Part shown: positions 1-7,365 of the stretch, piece by piece
Layout: each line of letters opens with the position of its first letter
Numbering within the stretch: the stretch's first letter is position 1
Origin: DYEC01 sp034434695
GTDB taxonomy: Bacteria > Chloroflexota > Anaerolineae > Anaerolineales > Anaerolineaceae
DNA: 53,358 bases
Assembly (NCBI GenBank): GCA_034434695.1
Contig: DAOTYY010000149.1
Coordinates: 1-53,358 of the forward strand
Reading direction: 5' to 3'
Position numbers and translations under genes: made by a program
Notes under the pieces: generated by a model
Told to the model about the DNA's origin: nothing
Seen by the model: the letters and a program-made list of their open reading frames with translations, nothing else
The model's database searches: none

Positions 1-126
1 CTTGAACTGCTCAAAGGCAACACCAAACTCAATCACTTTGCTCTCAAATCAAAATTGTACGTACGCGCTATCCAATCGGCTTACGCTGCTCTTCGGGAAC
101 TCAATCCCGTTCAATTGGCTGCGTAA
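1..126 (+). CDS. 3' end of a transposase-like gene (partial)
   Basis: An open frame runs from the first base to a TAA at 124-126 and gives 41 residues beginning LELLKGNTKLNHFALKSK and ending NPVQLAA. The basic, helical C-terminus resembles the ends of DDE transposases, and the opposite end of the window carries the start of another transposase-like frame, which supports the idea that the segment is bounded by insertion sequences. The family cannot be assigned from so short a tail. It could also be the end of an unrelated DNA-binding protein. Confidence 0.4.
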   Translation, partial: LELLKGNTKLNHFALKSKLYVRAIQSAYAALRELNPVQLAA

Positions 127-147
127 GGTGAGATATTTAAAAACCTA

Positions 148-176
148 TTGACTTTTTTGCTGGTTTTGTCTAAAAT
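148..176 (+). promoter_or_regulatory. sigma70-type promoter for the ROK-led operon
   Basis: TTGACT (148-153) and TAAAAT (171-176) are separated by exactly 17 bases. The predicted transcription start is near 183, immediately before or inside the palindrome at 186-206, so a protein bound there would block initiation. Confidence 0.6.
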
Positions 177-185
177 GATTAAAAG

Positions 186-206
186 ATACTTACATTATGT
201 AAGTAT
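186..206 (+). promoter_or_regulatory. perfect palindrome, candidate operator of the ROK regulator
   Basis: ATACTTACAT, a central T, and its exact reverse complement form a perfect 10+1+10 palindrome. It sits at the predicted start site of the promoter at 148-176 and 60 bases ahead of the ROK gene, which is where an autoregulatory operator would be expected. A run of five T follows directly, so the same sequence could also act as a weak intrinsic terminator for the upstream transposase-like gene. Confidence 0.55.
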
Positions 207-265
207 TTTTAACAGTTTATAAGTAAGTTGGGTTGGGTGAAAAAATACACTCATAACAGGAAAAG

Positions 266-1456
266 ATGAGAAATACTCAGACAATCACGGCTACAGAGAT
301 GCGCGGAATCAACCGTTCCGCTGTTCTGGAGACCATCCGCTGTCATGGACCGATTGCCCGCACACGCATCGCGGAGATGTTGCAGGTCAGCCTGCCGACC
401 GTCATGCGTATTGTGGATGAGCTGATTGCCGAAGACCTGGTCAAACCAACCGGCAATACAGAATGGAGTGGGGGGCGTAGGCGACCCTTGCTGGAATTTA
501 ACGCCCAAGGTCATCTGGTCGTTGGGGTAGATCTGACCGAAGATTGTCTCTATGGGGCAGTGACTGACTTGGCAGGAAGCATTTTGACCGAGACAGAGAT
601 GCAACATAATCTGCGCGGCGCTGCCTGTTACGATCCGCTGGTTGCGTTCATTGACAATCTTCTGCAAAATGCCCGTTTGAGTGATAAAAAAATACGTGGC
701 ATTGGCGTATCTGTTCAAGGAATTACATATTACGAAGAGGGGGTAGTGCATTGGGCACCGTCACTGGAATGGAGCGATTTTCCGTTAAGAGAGAAGTTGC
801 AGCAACATTTTAAGTTGCCGGTTATCCTTGATGAAGATGTCAATTTATCCGTGTTGGGGGAGATGTGGTTTGGGGTTGGACAGAATTGCCGCAATCTGGC
901 GCTGGTTATTGTAGGCAAAGGAATTGGCGCTGGCATCATTGTGGATGGTGTAATCTATCGCGGTTCGCATCTTTTTGCCGGTGAGATTGGTTATCTCCTT
1001 CCGGATCGTTCTCATCTGGGTATTCATCTAAAAGGGGGTGGAGCACTGGAATCACTTGCTTCCTGTACCAATACAGTTGCGCGCGCTCGACAAGTCCTGA
1101 AAGATTCGCTTTCTGAAGAACGGCTGGCTTCTTTGACGATTGGGGAGATGTTGAATGCTTATCAGCGCGGTGAGAGCTGGGCAACATCTCTTATTGAGGA
1201 AATGATCGATTATTTGGCACAGGCAATCGTTGCTCTGACAGTTTGTTTCGATCCCGATATGATCATCCTCAGCGGTGATGTGTTGTGTGTAGCCGATATT
1301 TTAATCGAACCCATCCTGCAACGGATCAATGGCGTCATTCCTGTCTTGCCGCGGCTGGTAGCCTCCAGGCTGGGGCGTCGTGCCGTGGTGATGGGAGCGA
1401 TTATGGAGACACTCTATAACACTGCAGATTTTTATGTGGTACACAGGCTGATGTAA
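266..1456 (+). CDS. ROK-family transcriptional regulator
   Basis: 396 aa. Residues ~14-65 form a MarR-like winged helix-turn-helix (RSAVLETIRCHGPIARTRIA, then LQVSLPTVMRIVDEL). The rest is a ROK sugar-kinase fold, with a phosphate-binding GKGIGAGIIVDG motif and the AGEIGY segment. The usual GEIGH histidine is Tyr, and the Cys-rich zinc motif (CxCGxxGC) that normally follows is absent (HLGIHLKGGGALES), so kinase activity is unlikely and the protein is probably a pure sugar-responsive regulator. The start ATG is preceded by AGGAAAAG. The gene is followed after 13 bases by an ABC permease, which it probably regulates through the palindrome at 186-206. The effector is unknown. Confidence 0.9.
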   Translation: MRNTQTITATEMRGINRSAVLETIRCHGPIARTRIAEMLQVSLPTVMRIVDELIAEDLVKPTGNTEWSGGRRRPLLEFNAQGHLVVGVDLTEDCLYGAVTDLAGSILTETEMQHNLRGAACYDPLVAFIDNLLQNARLSDKKIRGIGVSVQGITYYEEGVVHWAPSLEWSDFPLREKLQQHFKLPVILDEDVNLSVLGEMWFGVGQNCRNLALVIVGKGIGAGIIVDGVIYRGSHLFAGEIGYLLPDRSHLGIHLKGGGALESLASCTNTVARARQVLKDSLSEERLASLTIGEMLNAYQRGESWATSLIEEMIDYLAQAIVALTVCFDPDMIILSGDVLCVADILIEPILQRINGVIPVLPRLVASRLGRRAVVMGAIMETLYNTADFYVVHRLM

Positions 1457-1469
1457 TCAGGAGGGGATT

Positions 1470-2285
1470 ATGGCTACCTCTGATCAGATTGTTGTAGATG
1501 AAACTGCTCGTCTTGAAGTCATTATGCAAAGGCATGAACGTGTTGCGCGTGTTCTTCCGATTGCGGTGCTGATTGCTCTCTGGATTGTGGTAACAGAAAT
1601 GCGCTGGGTTCCCCCTTTGTTTCTGCCAACACCTGAAAATCTCTGGTCGGCAGCCCAGAATTTGATCACGAATTTGCCAAGTGATTTGTTTGCTTCGCTA
1701 GTGCGTCGCATCCTGCCGGGTTTTGCGATTGGTGTGTCTTTGGGCACCTTGTTGGGCGTGCTGATGGCGATGAATCGCCTTGCCAGAGCCGCCTTTGAGC
1801 CGATTGTTGAGATCTTGCGCCCCTTACCGCCTCTGGCGCTTATTCCTTTGCTTATTCTATGGCTTGGCATTGGTTACACCACACATATATTGCTGATTGC
1901 CTATGGCAGTTTTATTATCATGGTGGTCAACTCATATGAGGCAGTACGGAACGTGCCGCCGATTTACATTCACGCTGCTACCACACTCGGCGCCACACCG
2001 CGCCAGATCTTCCGCCGTGTGATTATTCCCAGTATTGTTCCAGATATTATTGCTGGCGTTCGGGTTTCGGCTGCTGCTTCCTTTGGATATTGTGTTGCCG
2101 CAGAACTGATGGGCGCAATGACCGGTTTGGGATATCGGCTGGTGCTGGCGCGCCGCTATCTCTTGACAGAAAACATCATTGTCATCTTGGTTGTCATTGC
2201 AGTCCTCTCGTTTTCTATTGATTACGGCATTCGTCGGGTGGATGAGGTTTTAACTTCCTGGAAGCCGCGCATTGCGCAGAAATGA
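1470..2285 (+). CDS. ABC transporter permease, SsuC/TauC/NrtB type
   Basis: 271 aa integral membrane protein with about six hydrophobic segments. The EAA-type loop is visible as AATTLGATPRQIFRRVIIPS, the contact site for the ATPase at 4705. The family imports sulfonates, nitrate, taurine, pyrimidine precursors and related small solutes, and the sequence alone does not fix the substrate. A strong ribosome site (AGGAGGGG) precedes the ATG. It lies between the ROK regulator and the binding-protein gene on the same strand, so the ROK gene, permease and binding protein form one transcription unit. Confidence 0.9.
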   Translation: MATSDQIVVDETARLEVIMQRHERVARVLPIAVLIALWIVVTEMRWVPPLFLPTPENLWSAAQNLITNLPSDLFASLVRRILPGFAIGVSLGTLLGVLMAMNRLARAAFEPIVEILRPLPPLALIPLLILWLGIGYTTHILLIAYGSFIIMVVNSYEAVRNVPPIYIHAATTLGATPRQIFRRVIIPSIVPDIIAGVRVSAAASFGYCVAAELMGAMTGLGYRLVLARRYLLTENIIVILVVIAVLSFSIDYGIRRVDEVLTSWKPRIAQK

Positions 2286-2351
2286 TGAGAAGCTGTGTGA
2301 TAGCACAGCAGGTTGATTTCGATTCTATTTACCAAAAGAAAGGAGAGAAAG

Positions 2352-3421
2352 ATGAAGAGTAAATTGTATGTTCTGGGTGTTGTGGTTATTGTACTTGCAT
2401 TGTTGCTTTCGTCATGTGCACCGAAGAAACAGGCTGTTACCATTCGCTTTGCCAATCTGCCCTATCTTGACTATGGACCCTGGATCATTGCCGAAAAAAT
2501 GGGCTATCTCAGTGAACAGGGGATAACGCTCAATACGACCATGTTTGAGGTCGAGCAACCTGAGATCGAGGCAATGTTGGGCGGTTCGATTGATGCTGGG
2601 GCAGGTGCTGACTCGCCGCTGATCCTGCTAGCGCCGAAAGCGAAAGATACTGTGCTGATGGTTTCGGTTCACAGTCTGTTCACTGGCTACTCGATTATGG
2701 CGCGTCCGGGACAGGTGAAGACTTACGATGATTTCGTTGGTGAGGGGAAATCCTCTGAGGATGCTCTGGCTGCGGCATGTGCCCAATTGGAAAAACGATT
2801 ATCCTGCCAGGCGGTGCCTCGTTTTATCCTGTTCTGGATACCTGTCTGGGGTATGCAGGTCTGACGCAAAGTGACCTGGAAATCATTGACATGGACCCTG
2901 TGGAGGGTGCTGCCGCGTTTCTGCAGGGAACAGGCGATTTCTACAGTGATGGTCTGCCGCAACGTTTCCGCCTGGAGCAGGAAGGCATGGTGAACATGGT
3001 CACTGGCGTTCAGCTGGGCGGAGGCGCGATGGATACTGCCGGGTTGTACGTAACAAAAGATTTTTATCAGAAAAACCCGGAAGCTGTCTATGGCTTGCTC
3101 AAAGCCTGGTATAAGGCGGTTGCTTATCTCAAATCTGATCCAGATAAAGCGATTCCGATGATGGTGGATTGGATCAATGCACAATCTGGTGCAGGGATGA
3201 CTGTGGACGATGCCAAACGCTTTCTGAAAGACCTGGTGCTTTTCCCCACCTACGATGAGGTCAATGAATGGTTCTTTACAAAGGATAGTCCTTACTATTG
3301 GGAAAATCGTCTCGAATTTGTTAAGAATTACAACGCGACCTCGCAGGGTGTGGATTACACTGGCGTTGACCTGAATGCCATGTTCCCATTACGGGAAGTT
3401 TATCCAAAGGTTAAACCGTAA
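2352..3421 (+). pseudogene. NMT1/SsuA-like substrate-binding lipoprotein, frameshifted
   Basis: The frame from ATG 2352 (after AAAGGAGAG) starts with a lipoprotein signal peptide ending LLLSSCAP and continues with the SsuA/TauA/NMT1-type binding fold (FANLPYLDYGPWIIAEKMGY). At about 2788-2796 the reading frame changes: homology continues one frame back as GKTIILPGGASFYPVLD and runs to TAA 3419-3421. Restoring one G in TTGGAAAAAC gives QLGKTIILPGG, a natural join, and a protein of about 356 aa. The lesion is next to an A5 run, so deletion, consensus error or slippage are all possible. This is the solute receptor for the permease at 1470 and the ATPase at 4705. Confidence 0.85.
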
Positions 3422-3429
3422 GATGTCAT

Positions 3430-3467
3430 ACTGGCAGGAACGTTTACGCGTTCCTGCCAGTTCTTTT
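3430..3467 (+). terminator. intrinsic terminator after the binding-protein gene
   Basis: ACTGGCAGGAACG (3430-3442) pairs perfectly with 3449-3461 to make a 13-bp stem with a 6-base loop, followed by TCTTTTAT. It separates the permease and binding-protein genes from the TIM-barrel and ATPase genes, so the latter are either expressed by read-through or from another promoter. Confidence 0.8.
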
Positions 3468-3480
3468 ATGGAGCTGGTGG

Positions 3481-4686
3481 TTGATTACGATCCAATATCT
3501 TGAAGATGCTCCAGAGCTGCTACATCTGGATACCGGGACAGTCGTTCGGAAATTACGGGATGCTTACCAGCAACTACCGTTCAGCCATTTGTTGATCGGG
3601 TGGAATTTACCCAGACGCTTGTTGGAAGCCTGTCGTCTGGAAGCGGAATCTCTGGACATGCGTTTCCTGCGCTGGCATCCACTGTTGACCGGAGATGCGG
3701 TGTTTGAACCCCGTTCAGAATGGCAGGTTATTGGAGTGGATGGGGCAAAGGTGATGGGCTTTCGTAACTTGCCTGAATTCACCTTTGTCTGCCCCAATCA
3801 TCCTCAGGTTCAGGAAGTGACTCTGAACCGCATTTCCGAATTGGTGAGCGAAGGGGTATATCAGGGTTTCTTTTTAGACCGCATTCGTTTTCCCTCTCCT
3901 GCTGCGGACCCATTTAGTCATCTGGGGTGTTTTTGTGAACACTGCATCCGTAAGGCTGCCGGGTTAGGGTTGGATCTGGTTCAGGTGCGACGTAGAATCG
4001 CACAGTTGAGACAGACTGAACAGGGATGCGTTGGCTTGGTTCAGTCTCTGTTGGGCGTAAAGGAAACGTTGTTGGATGAGCCTACAACGCAAATGGTTGG
4101 AGCGTTTCTTGATTTTCGCCAGCAAAGTGTGACAGATTTCGTGACTCTGGTTTGTAACCTCCTGCAAGAAGGCGGGATGGAAATAGGGCTGGATTGTTTC
4201 TCACCGGGGCTGATGAGAATGGTTGGGCAGGATTTAAGTAGCTTGAGCAGACTTGTTGATTGGGTCAAGGTAATGACCTATCTGCATACAGTTGGACCGG
4301 CAGGTTTACCCTTTGAGCTACTTGGGATCTTAGATCATTTGTTAGCAGCCACTAGATTGCCAGTTTCGCGGGTGCTTACCCTTATCGGTAATGCGCTTGG
4401 TCTCCCACTGCCCGAATCTCGTCAGGATTTAGTCAACATCGGTTTGCCATCGCGGGCTTTGCAGGTCGAATTGAGGCGGGGGCTTGAGTATTGTCATGCT
4501 CCCTTACTTGTAGGAATTGAGCTGGTGGAGTTGGAAGGTGTGGCGAATCCCTTTCCCGAACAGATCAAGGCTGACCTTGCCGAGATCAAGGCAACGAATG
4601 TGGGTGGAATTGCAATTTCCTGGGATCTCTGGCATATTCCTCTAACTCGGCTTGAATTAGTAAGACAGGTTTATCTGGAAGGCTGA
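3481..4686 (+). CDS. hypothetical TIM-barrel, glycoside-hydrolase-like protein
   Basis: 401 aa, starting at TTG 3481 with GGAG seven bases upstream; no in-frame ATG fits better. It shows alpha-amylase/GH-like barrel features: a strand ending in acidic residues (GVYQGFFLDRIRFPSP, about residues 121-136), a paired-cysteine segment (CFCEHC, about 144-149) and a late strand DWVKVMTYLHTV. No signal peptide is visible, so it should be cytoplasmic. It sits between the binding protein and the ATPase of the same importer, which suggests processing of the imported solute or a linked glycoside. I do not recognise a characterised member and give no substrate. Confidence 0.55.
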   Translation: MITIQYLEDAPELLHLDTGTVVRKLRDAYQQLPFSHLLIGWNLPRRLLEACRLEAESLDMRFLRWHPLLTGDAVFEPRSEWQVIGVDGAKVMGFRNLPEFTFVCPNHPQVQEVTLNRISELVSEGVYQGFFLDRIRFPSPAADPFSHLGCFCEHCIRKAAGLGLDLVQVRRRIAQLRQTEQGCVGLVQSLLGVKETLLDEPTTQMVGAFLDFRQQSVTDFVTLVCNLLQEGGMEIGLDCFSPGLMRMVGQDLSSLSRLVDWVKVMTYLHTVGPAGLPFELLGILDHLLAATRLPVSRVLTLIGNALGLPLPESRQDLVNIGLPSRALQVELRRGLEYCHAPLLVGIELVELEGVANPFPEQIKADLAEIKATNVGGIAISWDLWHIPLTRLELVRQVYLEG

Positions 4687-4704
4687 TTTTTGGGAGCGCA
4701 TTTC

Positions 4705-5472
4705 ATGAATCAAATCATCGAAGAAAAGATTCGTATTGAGAACGTCAGCAAAACCTTCGAAATTGGAAGAGGTAGCACTGTCCAGGCTTTGGTGGACATC
4801 AACCTTTCGATCTACAAAGAAGAATTCGTCTGTATTGTTGGACCTTCGGGATGCGGCAAATCTACGTTATTGTACTTGATCGCGGCACTGGACCGCCCCA
4901 CGTCTGGGCGGATACTGGTTGAAGGGGAGCTGGTGACCAAGCCGAATCCCAAAGTGGGTATGGTGTTTCAGCCGGATTCGGTGTTTCCCTGGTTATCGGT
5001 GCGTGATAATGTTGCCTTTGGGCCGGTTATTCGTGGTGTTCCGGAAGAAGAGGTGCGCTGGATTACCAGGAATTATATTGAAATGGTCGGCTTGCAGGGC
5101 TTTGAAAATTCTTTGCCGCGCCAGCTTTCGGGAAGGATGAAGAAACGCGTTGATGTGGCGCGTGCCTTTGCCAATAACCCGGACATCCTGTTAATGGATG
5201 AACCGTTTGGCGCTTTGGACGCTATGACAAAAGAAAAACTGCAAATTGAGCTCTTGCGCATCTGGGATACTGAACGCAAGACAGTGTTATTTGTCACCCA
5301 CGATCTTGAAGAGGCGCTAGTGCTTGGCTCACGAATTGTGGTAATGAGCCGTGCACCCAACACGATTCAAACTATTCTGGATGTCCCGTTCGAGCGACCA
5401 CGCGATCTGTTGCTTAAAACCAGTACAGAGTTTCAGCAAATGCGCCGCCAGCTTTGGGATTTGTTGAAATAA
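4705..5472 (+). CDS. ABC transporter ATPase, SsuB/TauB type, with altered signature motif
   Basis: 255 aa from ATG 4705 (GGGAG eight bases upstream, preferred over an in-frame TTG at 4690). Walker A is GPSGCGKST, the Q-loop is VFQPDS, Walker B is ILLMDEPFGALD and the H-loop is FVTHDLEEA. The signature, usually LSGGM, reads LSGRMKKR: the second glycine is Arg144 (AGG at 5134-5136, one base from GGG). This glycine contacts the nucleotide across the dimer, and substitutions there generally impair ATPases. It is the energising subunit for the permease at 1470. Together with the frameshifted binding protein, this suggests the importer is decaying. Confidence 0.9.
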   Translation: MNQIIEEKIRIENVSKTFEIGRGSTVQALVDINLSIYKEEFVCIVGPSGCGKSTLLYLIAALDRPTSGRILVEGELVTKPNPKVGMVFQPDSVFPWLSVRDNVAFGPVIRGVPEEEVRWITRNYIEMVGLQGFENSLPRQLSGRMKKRVDVARAFANNPDILLMDEPFGALDAMTKEKLQIELLRIWDTERKTVLFVTHDLEEALVLGSRIVVMSRAPNTIQTILDVPFERPRDLLLKTSTEFQQMRRQLWDLLK

Positions 5473-5479
5473 TCTGTAT

Positions 5480-6193
5480 TCATGCTTTAGGTCGGTGTGT
5501 CCCATCGCACAGCGGTTTGTTCTTTGAGCGCCCACAGCTACACAACGTGACGCGGTTTCGGACTTCCATCGGTTTTCCATCGGAGCGTTCGATTGGAATG
5601 TAGCCAGTTACCCATAGGGGACCTTCGATGGGACCATCCGAAGTGATCTCTGTGGTGACGGCAATTTGCTGTGGAAGGTCGGGTTCAATATCTGCTTCGC
5701 CTTTTTTCATTGCGTAAGTGTAAGAGCCTGAAGGACAGCGCTCAATCATACCGATAATCTCTGCCCTTACCCTGGGCTCAACGGTATCTTTCATCATTTG
5801 CTTGATTTCGGTGAGGCGGTTGCCGCAGAAACCCGACTCGCAACACAGAGAATAATCGCGTTTAACAACGATACCAACACCACCTTCATACGTCACCTGG
5901 CGCTCGGCGGTTGGTCGGGTGTCGGCGGTTTCTGTGCCGTCAAAGTCAATTTCTCTATGGGTGCTGTCGCAGAAAGGCTTGTTTTTAGAGTGTCCGCAGC
6001 GGCAGAGCGAGTAGTATTCGCCATCCCCGGTGGGAATTGTTTCCTCCTTTTTCCAGGTCAGCGGCTCACCGTATTCGGAAACGACCTGCGTTTTGCGAAC
6101 TAATGGGATGTTGCCATAGACTCGGTATGAACCGTTGGGCCGAATGACAATCTTTTTCCCATTTCCTGCAGATGGGCTGGGTATGTTGTTCAT
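5480..6193 (-). CDS. double CDGSH iron-sulfur protein with central 4Fe-4S-like motif
   Basis: 237 aa. Two CDGSH-type 2Fe-2S motifs are visible: C64/C66/C75/H79 (CRCGHSKNKPFCDSTH) and near the C-terminus CSCGRSKNKPLCDGTH. Between them lies a divergent ferredoxin-like segment (CCESGFC, later RCPSGS) like that of the Fer4_19/YjdI type. Such proteins bind redox-active or transferable clusters in the cytoplasm; no partner can be named. The ATG is preceded by GGAGG and there is a good promoter at 6244-6271. It ends seven bases from the convergent ATPase gene, with no terminator between them. Confidence 0.9.
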   Translation of the reverse strand: MNNIPSPSAGNGKKIVIRPNGSYRVYGNIPLVRKTQVVSEYGEPLTWKKEETIPTGDGEYYSLCRCGHSKNKPFCDSTHREIDFDGTETADTRPTAERQVTYEGGVGIVVKRDYSLCCESGFCGNRLTEIKQMMKDTVEPRVRAEIIGMIERCPSGSYTYAMKKGEADIEPDLPQQIAVTTEITSDGPIEGPLWVTGYIPIERSDGKPMEVRNRVTLCSCGRSKNKPLCDGTHRPKA

Positions 6194-6243
6194 TACTTAC
6201 CTCCGGGTTGAAGAAAATTCAGTCCAAAGGATATTCCTGCTTA

Positions 6244-6271
6244 ATTATACTAAAAGGGGTAAATTTGTTAA
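6244..6271 (-). promoter_or_regulatory. promoter for the CDGSH gene
   Basis: On the minus strand TTAACA (6266-6271) and TATAAT (6244-6249) are 16 bases apart, about 50 bases ahead of the CDGSH start codon. Confidence 0.55.
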
Positions 6272-6311
6272 TATCAAAAGCGGGAATTATTTTTCCATTT
6301 TGGAAAGGGTA

Positions 6312-6340
6312 TTGACTCTAATCTGAATTTAAGCTATTAT
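6312..6340 (+). promoter_or_regulatory. sigma70-type promoter for the GntR gene
   Basis: TTGACT (6312-6317) and TATTAT (6335-6340) with 17-base spacing. The predicted start is near 6347, directly at the GTCTAGAC palindrome. Confidence 0.6.
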
Positions 6341-6347
6341 GTATAAA

Positions 6348-6374
6348 GTCTAGACATTAAACAATAGACATTAA
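6348..6374 (+). promoter_or_regulatory. candidate GntR/HutC operator
   Basis: GTCTAGAC (6348-6355) is the core of operators known for HutC-subfamily regulators such as DasR/NagR. TAGACATTAA occurs twice, at 6351-6360 and 6365-6374, on a 14-base period. The position just after the -10 box fits autorepression by the adjacent gene product. Confidence 0.5.
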
Positions 6375-6396
6375 TCTATTGACAAATTCTTCTCGT

Positions 6397-7194
6397 ATGA
6401 ATCAATCTCAATCAGTGAGTGACCTGTTCAGTCAGTACCTGCCGCCGCTGGCAGAAAATCTGGTAGTGCTGACTGCAAACCGCATTCGTAATATGATTAC
6501 CAATGGTTCGCTGGCGCCAGGCTCGCGATTGCCAAACGAACACGAACTTTCTGAGGCGATGGGGGTCAGCCGTGGCACCATACGCGCTGCACTCAATTTG
6601 TTGCAGCAACAGGGTTTGCTCTGGAGACGGCAGGGTGTGGGAACTTTTATCAGCGAAGTACCTCTGCTGGAAAATCGTCTTGATTTAAATTTCAGCTATA
6701 CGGCGCTGATTCGCTCGATGGGGCATCAGCCGGGTTGTAAATTACTGGATATTCGTATCGTTCCGGCAGATGAATTGAGCGCAAACCGTTTACAGGTGGA
6801 TGAAAGTACGCCGCTGGTGCGTATCCGCCGCATCCGTACCGCTGATGAGCGTCCTGTTGTGGCTTCACTGGATAGCTTTCCGCAGACTTTGTTGTATCAG
6901 GGGATGCGCAAGATGGAGCTGGAAGATCTGCGGCGGGTTTTATGTGAAAAAATTTCCCTGTATCAGGTCTTTGAAGAGGACTTACATCAGACGATTGATT
7001 ACGGGATCACCCGATTGCGCCCAATCGCAGCGGATGCACAGCTGATCAAACAATTTGCGCTGGATATTCCCAAAGGCTCCGTCATGCTCTACATGGAGCA
7101 ACTGGATTTTGATCGTAATCGTCAGCCAATTTTGTTCTCGCATGAGTACCATCTGGCTGAACACACCACGTTCACAATATATCGTCGTCGCTGA
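6397..7194 (+). CDS. GntR-family (HutC/UTRA) transcriptional regulator
   Basis: 265 aa from ATG 6397 (an in-frame TTG at 6379 is the alternative; neither has a clear ribosome site). The N-terminal winged helix contains SRLPNEHELSEAMGVSRGTI and GLLWRRQGVGTFI. The C-terminal UTRA ligand domain runs from about residue 90, with the typical LVRIRRIRTADERPV strand and SVMLYMEQLDFDRNRQPILF. HutC-type members usually sense a phosphorylated sugar or other catabolite. The gene stands directly upstream of the polyol-type ABC/catabolic operon and is the obvious regulator of it, probably also of itself through the sites at 6348-6374. Confidence 0.9.
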   Translation: MNQSQSVSDLFSQYLPPLAENLVVLTANRIRNMITNGSLAPGSRLPNEHELSEAMGVSRGTIRAALNLLQQQGLLWRRQGVGTFISEVPLLENRLDLNFSYTALIRSMGHQPGCKLLDIRIVPADELSANRLQVDESTPLVRIRRIRTADERPVVASLDSFPQTLLYQGMRKMELEDLRRVLCEKISLYQVFEEDLHQTIDYGITRLRPIAADAQLIKQFALDIPKGSVMLYMEQLDFDRNRQPILFSHEYHLAEHTTFTIYRRR

Positions 7195-7203
7195 GGCGCT
7201 TTT

Positions 7204-7229
7204 GATGACAGGCTACATAACCTGTCATC
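7204..7229 (+). terminator. hairpin after the GntR gene
   Basis: GATGACAGG (7204-7212) and CCTGTCATC (7221-7229) form a perfect 9-bp stem with an 8-base loop, followed by TTTCAATT. It could terminate the regulator transcript or serve as an operator for the following operon; part of the same sequence recurs as CCTGTCGTTGTCA about 20 bases downstream. Confidence 0.5.
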
Positions 7230-7263
7230 TTTCAATTCTGGCAACCTGTCGTTGTCATTTTTC

Positions 7264-7277
7264 AAAGGAGGTGATCT
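7264..7277 (+). promoter_or_regulatory. extended Shine-Dalgarno sequence without a reading frame
   Basis: AAAGGAGGTGATC matches the complement of the conserved 16S rRNA 3' end over 13 bases. No reading frame of more than a few codons begins at a suitable distance (TTG at 7284 is followed at once by TGA). It lies about 90 bases upstream of the binding-protein start, inside its probable leader. Confidence 0.4.
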
Positions 7278-7365
7278 AAGGTATTGAATTGAGATAAGAG
7301 CTTTTTCAAGCTGGCAGGTCGTTCATTCAAATAGATAGATTTCGATGAAGTAGGAGGAAAAGATC

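Noticed and set aside
2785..2797. Programmed -1 frameshift
   Set aside because: The A5 run is compatible with slippage, but the codons do not form a classical X XXY YYZ heptamer and no downstream pseudoknot was noticed; solute-binding proteins are not known to use it.
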